DNA of 35,789 bases, from NCBI GenBank assembly GCA_003176995.1, contig QHBN01000193.1, positions 1 through 35,789 of the forward strand, given 5' to 3'. Positions 16,791 to 26,060 of this stretch are shown here, one piece after another. Position 1 is the stretch's first letter, and each line of letters starts with the position of its first letter. The notes under the pieces are model-generated. The model worked only from the letters and a program-made list of their open reading frames with translations, did not search any database and was not told the origin of the DNA. The translations under genes were made by a program, and so were the position numbers. This DNA is from Candidatus Nitrosopolaris wilkensis. Its GTDB lineage: Archaea; Thermoproteota; Nitrososphaeria; Nitrososphaerales; Nitrososphaeraceae.

Positions 16791-17069
16791 TCACCTTACT
16801 ATTATATTGTCGGTCATAACAACGACATCATTTAGCTGTCTATAAATTTCCAAGAAACGCATTCCTCTACTTGTCGTCCGGTAAATTCGGTCTGTTTGTC
16901 TGTATTCTATTAATCCATTTTCGAGCAAGAGCGCCAAGTATTCTTTAAGCTGTGGATAAGATAAATATACCCTGTGCATAATTTTTGCTTGTATAGATTT
17001 ACTCGAATTGGCAGTTTCGAGGATTTCGGCAATTATTTCTAGTTTACTTCTGTGTTTCATGACTTGCAT
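16791..17069 (-). CDS. Winged-helix transcriptional regulator
   Basis: 92 residues (89 if ATG 17060 is used). SKLEIIAEILETANSSKSIQ, KIMHRVYLSYPQLKEYLALL, LENGLIEYR and YRTTSRGMRFLEIYRQL match the small archaeal winged-helix family (PF14947-like, ArnR/ 'DUF4364' type), which act as dimeric DNA-binding regulators. A CTTTTATTC element centred near 17092 would serve as TATA box for a leaderless start at 17060-17069. It is convergent with the ABC permease; its target is unknown. Confidence 0.82.
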   Translation of the reverse strand: MQVMKHRSKLEIIAEILETANSSKSIQAKIMHRVYLSYPQLKEYLALLLENGLIEYRQTDRIYRTTSRGMRFLEIYRQLNDVVVMTDNIIVR

Positions 17070-17720
17070 AACATAATAATCTCTTCGAATAAAAGCCGCA
17101 CTAAATACTATTATGGTATTCTTTTTTCAATATTCTGATTAATTCTTTCATTTAGATATTTTTCTCAATTCTAGATTATCATAACAATTATTGATATCAA
17201 TACTGTGAATATGTTACTATGAATTAGTATCAGAAATGACCGGATCATTATACGATGCTAGATAGTCACCGACATATGTTACGTGTGATTGCTAATAAGG
17301 AAAAGGGAGCAGTGAACAATATGTCATGGATTCAATCAGCCCCAATTATAGTTATTATTGTAGGCTAGGACGCAGTCCATTAATTACCGTATTACAAAAA
17401 GGCTTTTTCAGAACACGCTAGACCCGGCTGTTATAGTCCCTCTTGTCTTGAGATTTGGCCAATAACAATTGAGACTAGCCCACCGATTACAAATCGCCAA
17501 CCTCTGTGATTGTAATTCTATCGGCCAGTGACATCGTATGTTATATACACATATCTAATATACTGCACTGTGGATCAGAACCCATAGTACGCTTTAATAT
17601 GTCACAATGCAAAATCTGCTTCCTTACAGCCAGATTTCCGAGCGATTCACAAGTTCTGGTCAGATCAGTAGCTAGTTGACGTTTTTATAAGAGCAATCAA
17701 ATAATGATTTGCGGTGAAAA
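17070..17720. other. Long intergenic region before the histidine kinase
   Basis: 651 nt between divergent genes with no recognisable protein. A 15-codon signal-like start (MSWIQSAPIIVIIVG, ATG near 17322) ends at TAG and is followed by stop-interrupted frames, perhaps debris. A TTTTTATAAG box at 17681-17690 lies about 35 nt before the kinase start and is its likely promoter. Confidence 0.5.
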
Positions 17721-19544
17721 ATGGCAGCATTTTCCAAAAGCAATATTCTTTTACTCCTGGTAATTGCTGCTATCGGAACATCTTTATCAATTTTGTCGTA
17801 TCAATATTCCTCGGTCACAGCTAAGGACATCGCTGAAATAGCCTCACAAGAGATAAGATCCAACGCTAGAATTGAAGCACATGATCTTTCTGAATTATTG
17901 ATACATGATATACAATCAATTACTAATAACTTAAGAACACTTTCAGCCGCTCCTGCTATCCACAACAACATGACTGCACTAACCCAGGTCTTGATTGACA
18001 GTGCACAGGCTTCCACGAAGGTACTGACTGACGGATATTACTTGCTAGATCAAAATGGCAGACTAATCGCATGGAGTAATTCAAATGGTTCTTCGGTTGG
18101 AAAGTCTAAGAGTCTTGACTTAGGCTCTCTAGAATATTTCATTGTTCCAAAGAAAACACATTCTCCATATTATACGAGCGTGATGACATCGGCTGACAAT
18201 GTTCCGAGGTTGTACATCGCTTTCCCGATCATGGTGCCAGAAGCCAAATTTGATACAGGCGGCAGCATCATCGTAACAAAGACATTCAAAGGAGTTATAG
18301 TCGCAGCGGTGAACGTTAATTCAATAGGCAAGTCATTACAGAGTGAACTATCCCCGGAAATTATAAGCAATGTAGGATTAATGGACAAGAATGGCGTGTT
18401 CTTGTACGCTAGAAATCATGCTCTAATAGGCAAAAACTACTTAGGAGATGAATTCCAATCCTCAGTTCCTCCTGAAATAAAGGGTTCCTACGACGGTATA
18501 TTAGGACGCTCATTACAAGGCGAGGCCGGAGCAGAAGACATAACAGTTCATCGTAACACTACTACCATATCCTACCAGCCAGTTTCAATTGACGGAAAAC
18601 GGCTATGGACATTATATATCGGTTCACCTCACAGTCTAACCAGTAACGTCGGCCTGCTAATAGATCAGCAAAAGAACTTTAGCACATTAGCCGTCGTGGC
18701 GATTGGGGCGATAGCTGTGGGTATGGCCTTTCTTATTCTCTCCTGGAACAGGAGGCTAAAGGGCGCAGTTGACGCTAGAACCTTAGAACTACGTCGTGCG
18801 AACGAATCGTTGATTGAATCCAATAAGCTGCTTGCTTCTGCTAATGAACAGTTAAAGGTTCACGATAGGATGCAAAGCGAGTTTATTAACGTCGCAGCCC
18901 ATGAGTTGCGTACTCCTATTATGCCAATTCTCGGAGACGCTGAGTACATCGAACACAAATTCGATATCACTAACGAAATAGTTGAGGTAGACAAAGAAAC
19001 AATCGCTTCTATTATCCGCAATGCAAAACGGTTAGACCGGCTTGCGTCGGATATTTTAGACGTTACAAGAATCGAAAGTAAATCGTTAAAACTAAATAAA
19101 GAACAATTCGATTTAAGTGACGTTCTATCGACCTCCGTACAGGATCTAAGGGAACAGATGGAAAATGACGATAGTACCAGAAACGTCAAAATATCATACC
19201 CTCAGAGAAATATCTTAGTAGAAGCCGATAAGGGCAGGATAACACAAGTAATTTTAAATCTTCTAAGGAATGCGATAAAATTCACTTCAGAAGGGGTTAT
19301 TTCGATTAACGCATTCAGAAAGGACGATATAGTTATCGTGAGTGTGAAGGACACGGGACCTGGTATCGACCCAGAAATATTGCCTCGTTTATTTTCAAAA
19401 TTTGTCACAAAGTCAGATAAAGGAACGGGGTTAGGATTGTTCATCTCGAAAAGTATTATAGATGCTCATAGAGGCACGATTTGGGCAGAAAACAATGTCG
19501 ACGGTAAAGGATGCACATTCACGTTCAGTATACCTTCGACATGA
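17721..19544 (+). CDS. Membrane sensor histidine kinase with extracellular Cache domain
   Basis: 607 residues. TM1 at about 8-26, an extracytoplasmic double-Cache sensor (about 30-315; GYYLLDQNGRLIAWSN, VGLMDKNGVFLYARN, LWTLYIGSPH), TM2 at about 320-341 and a coiled-coil linker to 385. The kinase core follows: H-box EFINVAAHELRTPIMP with phospho-acceptor His394, N-box NLLRNAIKF (Asn near 513), G1 DTGPGID (Asp544) and G2 GTGLGLF. No HAMP or PAS is obvious, and no receiver domain is attached. It should sense a small ligand outside the cell and autophosphorylate; no response regulator is nearby. Multiple such kinases are usual in soil AOA. Confidence 0.94.
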   Translation: MAAFSKSNILLLLVIAAIGTSLSILSYQYSSVTAKDIAEIASQEIRSNARIEAHDLSELLIHDIQSITNNLRTLSAAPAIHNNMTALTQVLIDSAQASTKVLTDGYYLLDQNGRLIAWSNSNGSSVGKSKSLDLGSLEYFIVPKKTHSPYYTSVMTSADNVPRLYIAFPIMVPEAKFDTGGSIIVTKTFKGVIVAAVNVNSIGKSLQSELSPEIISNVGLMDKNGVFLYARNHALIGKNYLGDEFQSSVPPEIKGSYDGILGRSLQGEAGAEDITVHRNTTTISYQPVSIDGKRLWTLYIGSPHSLTSNVGLLIDQQKNFSTLAVVAIGAIAVGMAFLILSWNRRLKGAVDARTLELRRANESLIESNKLLASANEQLKVHDRMQSEFINVAAHELRTPIMPILGDAEYIEHKFDITNEIVEVDKETIASIIRNAKRLDRLASDILDVTRIESKSLKLNKEQFDLSDVLSTSVQDLREQMENDDSTRNVKISYPQRNILVEADKGRITQVILNLLRNAIKFTSEGVISINAFRKDDIVIVSVKDTGPGIDPEILPRLFSKFVTKSDKGTGLGLFISKSIIDAHRGTIWAENNVDGKGCTFTFSIPST

Positions 19545-19686
19545 CATGAGAAGAAGGCTGTCCGTTGCTATAACATCACCCAACTTTGCAGGATTGCTGT
19601 CTTCGACAATTTTCAGCGATTAGCCTCATAGCAAACGTCTTAGGCTAGTAGAGTGATCTCTTAGGCAGATCATCATTCATCCTCAG

Positions 19687-19788
19687 CTAATACTGCGATC
19701 TCTTTTCTTTAGCATTTTCGTTCGGACAATAAACAAATTGCGGTTCACCCCGAGGCTTCTTCTTCTTTTCGTCTGTCAGGACGCTCAC
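19687..19788 (-). CDS. Possible 33-aa basic peptide
   Basis: GTG 19788 to TAG 19687. The product has TDEKKKKPRGEPQFVYCPNE and ends AKEKRSQY. An AAATTTATG box centred near 19811 is at leaderless distance from the GTG. Only one cysteine, so not a zinc ribbon as it stands. It lies downstream of lysS on the same strand. The rest of 19545-19872 shows nothing. Confidence 0.25.
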   Translation of the reverse strand: MSVLTDEKKKKPRGEPQFVYCPNENAKEKRSQY

Positions 19789-19872
19789 CAGGATGAACAA
19801 TCATTACATAAATTTCCTGTTATCCTCATTTTAATACTAATTACGATCATTAAAAGCATAAAATTGGATATT

Positions 19873-21507
19873 TCAGTTAACTAGAGACTCCTCAAGAATT
19901 CGACACGTTCTATCCAAGCCAAGATCGATTGCGTAGTTTCCAATTCTCGGTCCTCGGTCAGCGTTAATGAGTATTCTGTAGAGTAACCTGAAGAATTCTT
20001 TAGGCTCTAATTGATTATTTCTGGCTATCTCAAAAACCTTTGATTGAAGACTTTTCGGGGTTTCTGGATCTTGTTCGCTGCCAATAAATGACCTCATCAC
20101 ATCTAAAATCTCCATCATTGCTTTTCTTTGACTTTCATTTATTTCGATTTCGACTCTTTCCGTGGTTAATGTGAACTGTTCATCTGCCCAATTTGACGCG
20201 AGCTCGATTCGTTGTAATAATCTTTCAGTTTTTTCTTTTACGATTCCGTACTTCAGTAGCCTTGCAAATACCTTTGATGTTCTATCATCGTCTCTGGAGA
20301 ATAGGGAGGCCTGTTGTACGAGCATCCGATAGGGTGTGTGTGGTTGTGGTTGCTGCGGCGGCTCCAGGTGGTTAATATATTCATAGACCCCTTTGATTTT
20401 CATCAGTTTAGCCGCATTTGACTCTTTCAGCTTACCGAAATACAAGTCTTCGTATAGATCGTATTCGTCCATTAACGAAGGTATGTCATCGATGCTGACA
20501 TGGCGGGTGCCTGTTATCCGTTTAAACAATAATAACAATATGGATTCTGGTGTTCCGTATGTCAGCCAGATTTGAGGGGTAAGTACGTTACCTGACGACT
20601 TGCTAATTTTCTTACCTCCTTTGTCGAGGAACATTTCATACTTTACATGCATTGGATGGTAGAATCCGAGAACTTCACTCGCCACCCAATCATTAATTCG
20701 CACAGAATCCATGATATCCTTTCCGTATGCCTCAAATCTGACGTCCAGTGCATGCCATCTCGCGGCAAATTCGACTTTCCATGCTAGTTTTCCCTCTCCC
20801 TTGCGAATATCAGCTTTCCCTTTGAATCCACAGCCTTTAATCTCTTGTTGGCCAATCCTGCTGCCGGAACAAGTATATACTACCTTCTTGTCATCTGGAA
20901 TGTATTGTTCAGCATTTGCAACATACAGCCTCCCACAATTCTTACATATGGGAAAATATGGAATAGTTTCTGTATACTTTTGTTGGCCAACCAACTGCGA
21001 TATTTTTTTGCCCAAGCGTTCACTGTTTCTTAGTATTGTATCGATTTGATCGACAAGAATTCCTTTGTGGTATGCTTCGGTGCCACTTTGAAACCGATAT
21101 TTTACCTTAATTCTGTCAAGCGCATCCAGTAGGAGACCACTCATGTGTGCGCCATATGATGCATGACAGCTACCCATCGGATCTGGTACTGTTGATACGG
21201 GTTTACCAAGATGCTCATTAAGCCAAACTGGCAAACCTTGAGGTACTTTTCTGAGTCCGTCCATGTCATCTGAGTATGCGATTAATTCAGCTTTATAACC
21301 AAAGTTCCCAAGAGCGAGTGCAACTCCATAGGCCCTCACGGCATCACCTATACTCCCAATATGTGGAAAGCCGGATGCTCCAAGTCCACTTTCCACCACG
21401 ATCATATCCAAGTTCCTGCCCAATCGTTTCTCGCGTCTTAATAAAGTGCTTGCCACCTTATCAATCCAAGTTCCTTTTCCGATGATTTGTTCTTCTTCTG
21501 CAGTCAT
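19873..21507 (-). CDS. lysS: Lysyl-tRNA synthetase, class I
   Basis: 544 residues; attaches lysine to tRNA-Lys. This is the class I form typical of archaea: HIGH-type motif SGFPHIGS at about 45-52, KMSKS-type KKISKSSGN near residue 300, and the zinc region ICKNCGRLYV ... VYTCSG ... GCGFKG. A Pro/Gln-rich insertion (EPPQQPQPHTP) sits in the C-terminal helical half and looks like a local expansion. The start ATG is 9 nt after the elp3 stop, so the two are one transcription unit. Confidence 0.96.
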   Translation of the reverse strand: MTAEEEQIIGKGTWIDKVASTLLRREKRLGRNLDMIVVESGLGASGFPHIGSIGDAVRAYGVALALGNFGYKAELIAYSDDMDGLRKVPQGLPVWLNEHLGKPVSTVPDPMGSCHASYGAHMSGLLLDALDRIKVKYRFQSGTEAYHKGILVDQIDTILRNSERLGKKISQLVGQQKYTETIPYFPICKNCGRLYVANAEQYIPDDKKVVYTCSGSRIGQQEIKGCGFKGKADIRKGEGKLAWKVEFAARWHALDVRFEAYGKDIMDSVRINDWVASEVLGFYHPMHVKYEMFLDKGGKKISKSSGNVLTPQIWLTYGTPESILLLLFKRITGTRHVSIDDIPSLMDEYDLYEDLYFGKLKESNAAKLMKIKGVYEYINHLEPPQQPQPHTPYRMLVQQASLFSRDDDRTSKVFARLLKYGIVKEKTERLLQRIELASNWADEQFTLTTERVEIEINESQRKAMMEILDVMRSFIGSEQDPETPKSLQSKVFEIARNNQLEPKEFFRLLYRILINADRGPRIGNYAIDLGLDRTCRILEESLVN

Positions 21508-21516
21508 TAAAGTTGT

Positions 21517-23148
21517 CTAAAGCACCTTTGACATATAGGGACCATCGTTCTGGTATCCGAGCTTCTTGTAGTATTCTCTGGTTCCTACCGCACTTATTAC
21601 GGATAATTTTCGTACTCCGAATTCCTGGCTTGCAATCCTCTCTGCTTCCTGCATCAACTGAGCGCCATATCCGCTGTGCTGATAGGATCTATCTTCTCCT
21701 CTACTACCCACATTTAACATCGGTCCGTAGATATGAAGCTCCCTCACGATTGTAGAATCTTGTTTTAGCTCCTTTCTATGAGAAGTCTTTATTCGACGCA
21801 ATCGTAAGAAACCCAAAATCTTTGAATGATCGCTGGTCTCGAAAGACAGAAATACTTCCGTTCCACGAGCTGCGGAGTAATCGATCCTATTCAAGATAAT
21901 ATCATCCATGCAAATCGATCTTTTTTCACCTAAACCAACCTCTCTGCATCTTATGCATTTGCACCTCAACCCTTGGTCATGTAATTTCCGTAGTACAATC
22001 TGTCTCAAGTTTCCGAATTTTGGACCTGCGATAATATCCTTTGGCTCTATCTCCCTCTGAACTCGCATAATTCTAATCCATGGAGGTACCTTTTTCTTTA
22101 TCGCGATCAAAATGTCTATCAACTCCTCCTGAGAATATGGGGCATATCTTCCAGTCGTGTAGAGTTTATACAAAGGGGTATCTTTTAGGACAAGTGTAGG
22201 ATATATCTTCAACATGTCTGGCTTAAAGAGAGGATTTTCGAACAAAGTGTTAAAGTCTTGTATGTCTATCTCGGGCGATGAACCCGGTAATCCAGGCATC
22301 ATATGAGCGACAATCTTAAGCCCGCTATCGCGTGCAATTTGAAACGATTCGATAACATCGCCAAGATCGTGCCCGCGGTTGACAGCCTTATAAACACCCT
22401 CTTGTAAGGACTGAACTCCGACTTCTACACGTGTAACACCCATCTCAAGCATCAGATCAATATGCTGCTCCTTACAATAATCAGGCTTTGTCTCGACTGT
22501 TAGACCGACGCAGCGGGTCTTTGCTGTCTCATTTATTTTCATCGCTTCATGCAGGCCTAAGGAACTAACGCTTTTATCGTTATCACAATTTAATGCGTCA
22601 AAACACAACTTTACAAATTCTCTTTGATAATCATGAGGCATAAACGGAAAAGTACCACCTACGATGACAAGCTCCACCTTGCCTGCGTCATGGCCTAGGG
22701 AACAGATATGAGATAATTTTGATCGAATCTGCCCAAATGGATTGTATCCGAACTTTTGAGCAAGCATTGTTGCAGGTTCGCGTCCTGTGTAACTTAGGGG
22801 AGTGTTAGCTGAAATCCCGCCAGGACAGTAAATGCATCTGCCCTGTGGACATGCATACGGTTTCGGCAGTACAGCAATTATCACCACACCAGATGCGGTC
22901 TTTACAGGTTTGACCATCAAAAGTTTTCGGTAAGAATCTAAATTATCAAGGTATCCTAAAATGTCCTGGTTTCTTGGCAATGTGGAAAGGCAATATTTAG
23001 CTGATGCGTCTCTCACGATTTTCGCAATATCATGGCGTGATAGGTTGCTCCTCAATTGAATTTGTGAAGCGATATGCTTGCACGCGGAAACATAGTCATT
23101 TTCAAGTTTTTCTTCTGTTTCGATGGGTAGCGAGAGGTTCCTCAACAA
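21517..23148 (-). CDS. elp3: tRNA uridine(34) acetyltransferase Elp3
   Basis: Radical-SAM plus GNAT enzyme that makes the carboxymethyl group on wobble U34 of tRNA from acetyl-CoA. N-terminal helical part, then the iron-sulfur motif CPQGRCIYC (C-x4-C-x2-C), VIVGGTFPFMP, VGLTVETKPDYC, VEVGVQSL and HMMPGLPGS. The C-terminal zinc site is CKCIRCREVG, and the acetyltransferase end is HSGYGAQLMQEAERIA ... REYYKKLGYQNDGPYM. The frame is open to TTG 23220, but a TAATATTAAT box at about 23173-23183 lies inside that extension and is 24-30 nt before TTG 23148; the shorter product (about 543 aa) matches archaeal Elp3 length. Coupled to lysS. Confidence 0.95.
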   Translation of the reverse strand: MLRNLSLPIETEEKLENDYVSACKHIASQIQLRSNLSRHDIAKIVRDASAKYCLSTLPRNQDILGYLDNLDSYRKLLMVKPVKTASGVVIIAVLPKPYACPQGRCIYCPGGISANTPLSYTGREPATMLAQKFGYNPFGQIRSKLSHICSLGHDAGKVELVIVGGTFPFMPHDYQREFVKLCFDALNCDNDKSVSSLGLHEAMKINETAKTRCVGLTVETKPDYCKEQHIDLMLEMGVTRVEVGVQSLQEGVYKAVNRGHDLGDVIESFQIARDSGLKIVAHMMPGLPGSSPEIDIQDFNTLFENPLFKPDMLKIYPTLVLKDTPLYKLYTTGRYAPYSQEELIDILIAIKKKVPPWIRIMRVQREIEPKDIIAGPKFGNLRQIVLRKLHDQGLRCKCIRCREVGLGEKRSICMDDIILNRIDYSAARGTEVFLSFETSDHSKILGFLRLRRIKTSHRKELKQDSTIVRELHIYGPMLNVGSRGEDRSYQHSGYGAQLMQEAERIASQEFGVRKLSVISAVGTREYYKKLGYQNDGPYMSKVL

Positions 23149-23265
23149 GCTGACTCTGATTGGCAGAATACATATTAATATTATCCCGAAACGTATCGGA
23201 AACAATAATTCCGAACTCAACCGGAGGAGGGAGGTCTAACTTTAGCATCAGCAACTGACTGGGGA

Positions 23266-24339
23266 TTACAGGACATTATTTTTGCCATTTAATCTGACTA
23301 TTACATTCCCGCTGCCTTTTTTATCAACTGTTCCAATCTGTAAGCATCTCATTCTGTATTTCTCAAATATACTAAAAACTTTGTCGACGGAGTTCTTCGG
23401 AAGTATTACACAAAATCCGATTCCCATGTTAAAAGTTCTATACATCTCATTTATGTCAATGCGTCCCTCAATTTGTATCTGCTTAAAAATGCCCTCCACT
23501 GAAGGCAACTTGTTAAGCATGAACCTTACTCTTTTATTTAACCGGGCCAATTTCGTGAATGAGCCTCCCGTAATGTGGGCTAGACCGTGAATCCGAATAC
23601 TCTTTCTACGGTTTAATATCTCGATTATTGGTTTGACATATATTCGGGTAGGGGTTAGTAGTTCTTCTCCGAGCACATGATGCATATGTCCAGGGATTTC
23701 ATCTAAAGAATATTTTGAAAGAAGAACTTTTCGAGCCAACGTATAGCCATTTGAATGTAATCCGCTACTTTCGACTCCTAGGATTACATCGCCTACGGTG
23801 ATTCTTTGACCTAAAACAAGCTCAGACTTCCTCGATACGCTTCCCAGAACCATTCCTGCAAGATCAAAAGCGTTCCCATCATCGAACCCCGAAATAAGAT
23901 CCGGGAGAACTGCTGTCTCTCCTCCTACAATAGGAACGTTAGCTTCTTCTGCTCCCTCAACGAGACCTTTTACGATCTGTTGCACCAGAATTTTATTTGC
24001 AGATTTTAGCGCTATATAATCAATAAATGCTAGAGGTTGTGCACCGACGCAGATGACATCGTTAACGTTCATTGCAATACAGTCAATGCCTATTGTGTCA
24101 AAACGATTCATCATTTGAGCTACTATTATTTTCGATCCGACGCCATCAGCATGTAGCGCCAATATTCTGCTACCAAGATCGATCAGTCCTGCATAACCGC
24201 CGTAGCCCGAAAGAACTTTACCGGTAAACGGGAGTAAGTGAGTACCAGAAATCATAGCACCAATTTTTTTTTTGGCTTTGGATATCATTTTTATATCTAT
24301 TCCCAAGTCGGCGTATGTCACTTTACTTTTGTTCCTCAT
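23266..24339 (-). CDS. purM: Phosphoribosylformylglycinamidine cyclo-ligase
   Basis: 357 residues; ATP-dependent closure of the imidazole ring of AIR in purine synthesis. Diagnostic parts of the PurM/AIRS fold: TYADLGIDI near the N-terminus, LALHADGVGSKIIVAQ, DCIAMNVNDVICVGAQPLAF, VPIVGGETAVLPD, GVESSGLHSNGYTLAR, ELLTPTRIYVK, GLAHITGGSF and MYRTFNMGIGF. A CTAATAAATATT box at 24371-24382 suggests a leader of about 12 nt. It heads the minus-strand group purM-elp3-lysS; 117 nt separate it from the preferred elp3 start, which seems to have its own promoter. Confidence 0.96.
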   Translation of the reverse strand: MRNKSKVTYADLGIDIKMISKAKKKIGAMISGTHLLPFTGKVLSGYGGYAGLIDLGSRILALHADGVGSKIIVAQMMNRFDTIGIDCIAMNVNDVICVGAQPLAFIDYIALKSANKILVQQIVKGLVEGAEEANVPIVGGETAVLPDLISGFDDGNAFDLAGMVLGSVSRKSELVLGQRITVGDVILGVESSGLHSNGYTLARKVLLSKYSLDEIPGHMHHVLGEELLTPTRIYVKPIIEILNRRKSIRIHGLAHITGGSFTKLARLNKRVRFMLNKLPSVEGIFKQIQIEGRIDINEMYRTFNMGIGFCVILPKNSVDKVFSIFEKYRMRCLQIGTVDKKGSGNVIVRLNGKNNVL

Positions 24340-24504
24340 GGTGGCAGTCAGTCCTTATCAACTAATTCTTCTAATAAATATTCAATGAGTATACCTTCTA
24401 AGAATAGATACGAGAGACTGAATATACCATATACAAACACGATTTCTTAATAAGAGTCTCGAAGAAATTCTACCACTATTTTCAAAATAGCATTTTTTGG
24501 GCAT

Positions 24505-24687
24505 TCAATTTAAGAATTGCAGTGGACGAGGGTTTGTCGGTGATGTATCTTCATTGTCACGATATCCATTGTCGTGCTCATTGATGCAATCAAAGCATCT
24601 AAGTAGCTTGACAATCAATTGCTCCTCGACTAATGACTTCATTATCCGTTCTAACTCAACATCTGTCAAGTGAGTACTAGTGTGCAA
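24505..24687 (-). CDS. Possible small protein with CxxC (60 aa)
   Basis: GTG 24687 start; the first 40 residues look helical and protein-like (LTDVELERIMKSLVEEQLIV, then KLLRCFDCINEH), the last 20 are polar. One CxxC. No family recognised. It lies at the point where the sequence becomes AT-rich. Confidence 0.4.
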   Translation of the reverse strand: MHTSTHLTDVELERIMKSLVEEQLIVKLLRCFDCINEHDNGYRDNEDTSPTNPRPLQFLN

Positions 24688-25066
24688 TAAAATTATTAAT
24701 CATTGTGACTTACTGGTATAACTAATAATTATAATATTAATATACTGAGAATATGTATTAACCAATGTTTAGATAAAAACTTCGTTCAGGTCATTCGATC
24801 TGTGATCTATCATAAAAATTCCTAAATTTATAGTATTTCAAACTACATAGTAGCGCGTCCCTGCTAAGACTTTTTTGTTAGAAGTGTTAATCCTTCAACA
24901 TCGGTGGAAGGTGGGAAGAGCTGTGCTTCTTTAACACCGGTTCGTTGTGATTCGAATTTAGACCGATTAACTGATTTTTCATCTGCGGACTAAAGTTGGC
25001 TTCACAACTTACGTTTCATCAATTATCCCAAGTAACGCCAATTGGTCTTAAGAGTATTTCGTCCCG
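24688..25066. other. AT-rich spacer at the left end of the accessory region
   Basis: 379 nt without a convincing gene. 24710-24780 is almost pure A/T. A 31-codon minus-strand frame near 24890-24990 (MKNQLIGLNSNHNEPVLKKH, then SSSHLPPMLKD) has no upstream signals I trust. Confidence 0.4.
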
Positions 25067-25267
25067 TCATAGCTTATTATTTTCTTTCAATAATCTAATA
25101 ACTGCTTCTTCAAGTAATTTAGTGACAATTGCATCTACGAATAACTATTTCTGGTGAGGATCTTGCCATATATGAGTTATATCGGCTTTGCATCTGTATC
25201 TGTTAACGCCTGCTGTAGTGTCAATAATGTCGTAATCTTTAGAATGACATCTTGGACATTCGGACAT
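25067..25267 (-). pseudogene. Small zinc-ribbon protein with an in-frame amber codon
   Basis: ATG 25267 starts MSECPRCHSKDYDIIDTTAG, then VNRYRCKADITHIWQDPHQK, and meets TAG at 25145-25147. The same frame continues for 25 codons as a good amphipathic helix (LFVDAIVTKLLEEAVIRLL, KENNKL) to TGA 25067. The second knuckle is also damaged: YRCKAD where a ribbon needs CxxC. A TATA box (25292-25300) is at leaderless distance. Either a nonsense mutation in a 66-residue protein, or a real 40-residue product. Confidence 0.5.
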
Positions 25268-25291
25268 TCGAAAAAACTGACACGCAATGAG

Positions 25292-25300
25292 ATATATATT
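25292..25300 (-). promoter_or_regulatory. TATA box for the ATG at 25267
   Basis: ATATATAT on the minus strand centred 29 nt from ATG 25267, as expected for a near-leaderless archaeal transcript. Confidence 0.5.
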
Positions 25301-25362
25301 CGTAAGTAGTCATTTCTTATAATTACCAATTATCCAAGTATAATGCCGCAACCGCTAGGTGG

Positions 25363-25599
25363 TCAGTTATTCCTACCTATTGTTGTGCCTTTTCTTTGGA
25401 TTTCCAATAGTTTCAGTCTAGCCTTGCTTAGCCTTGGTTTCGTTCGTAACCTATACTTACAACAGGGACAATAGAGGCCTTCAACATAAAGAAAAATCTC
25501 ACATATTTGACATCTCTTCTGTCCCATTGAATAACGAAGGCCTCCTACGGTTGCAGGTCTAATAGCCTTGTATCTAGTGCATATACCTATACAGGTCAT
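25363..25599 (-). CDS. CPCC zinc-ribbon protein, paralogue 1
   Basis: 78 residues, basic. Cysteines at 3, 7, 30, 33, 44, 46 and 47: MTCIGICTRYKA, then MGQKRCQICEIFLYVEGLYC, then PCC and LRTKPRLSK. Two paralogues with the same layout lie at 34161 and 34385 on the other strand. The KRCxxC...GxxCPCC part should bind one zinc ion and the basic tail suggests nucleic acid. ACTATAAAC at 25624-25632, about 28 nt before the ATG, fits a leaderless start. I recall such small proteins in Nitrososphaerales genomes without assigned function. Confidence 0.75.
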   Translation of the reverse strand: MTCIGICTRYKAIRPATVGGLRYSMGQKRCQICEIFLYVEGLYCPCCKYRLRTKPRLSKARLKLLEIQRKGTTIGRNN

Positions 25600-25824
25600 T
25601 TACTTGTTCGCACCTGGTCTAGTAGTTTATAGTCCATCGTTTGATGATAAAATCTTATTTCTTTAGCAATTTTGTCATAGCACTCAAAACAGTTACTTCT
25701 CTCTTTGATAGTTCAATACTGCGGAATCTAGTTTTCGGATCTTTACATAATAGAAGCATGGATAAGAACGAAGCATGGATAATAACAACTGCTTTACAGG
25801 TGTTAGTAGTAGATGGTAGAGCGA

Positions 25825-26060
25825 ATGAAACCAAAGTTAATCCCCATAATTATTGGCATACTCTTTGCAGCTAGCATTTTTTCTTTATCGATGAACACGA
25901 ACAAAGCTAATGCGGTCAAAGGATACAGTATAACTTTGTGAAGCCTCACATGGCTTTAGAATCGCAGACGCCAGCACAAACAGCAGGGATAGGAGTTACA
26001 GAAAAAAAAGTGGTTAAAACTACTCCAGAATACAAAAGAGAAGAATTAAGCTGGTACTAA
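25825..26060 (+). pseudogene. Secreted small protein, frameshifted
   Basis: ATG 25825 encodes a signal peptide (MKPKLIPIIIGILFAASIFS, cleavage after NKANA) and stops at 25939-25941 (TGA). The next frame joins smoothly as IQYNFVKPHMALESQTPAQT and AGIGVTEKKVVKTTPEYKRE, ending ELSWY, TAA 26058-26060. One base missing around 25920-25926 would restore a protein of about 77 residues. Its end overlaps the convergent gene by 15 nt. Function unknown. Confidence 0.5.

Noticed and set aside
25641-25874. 77-codon plus-strand ORF
   Set aside because: Its end overlaps the better-supported signal peptide starting at 25825 in another frame; the sequence has no domain.
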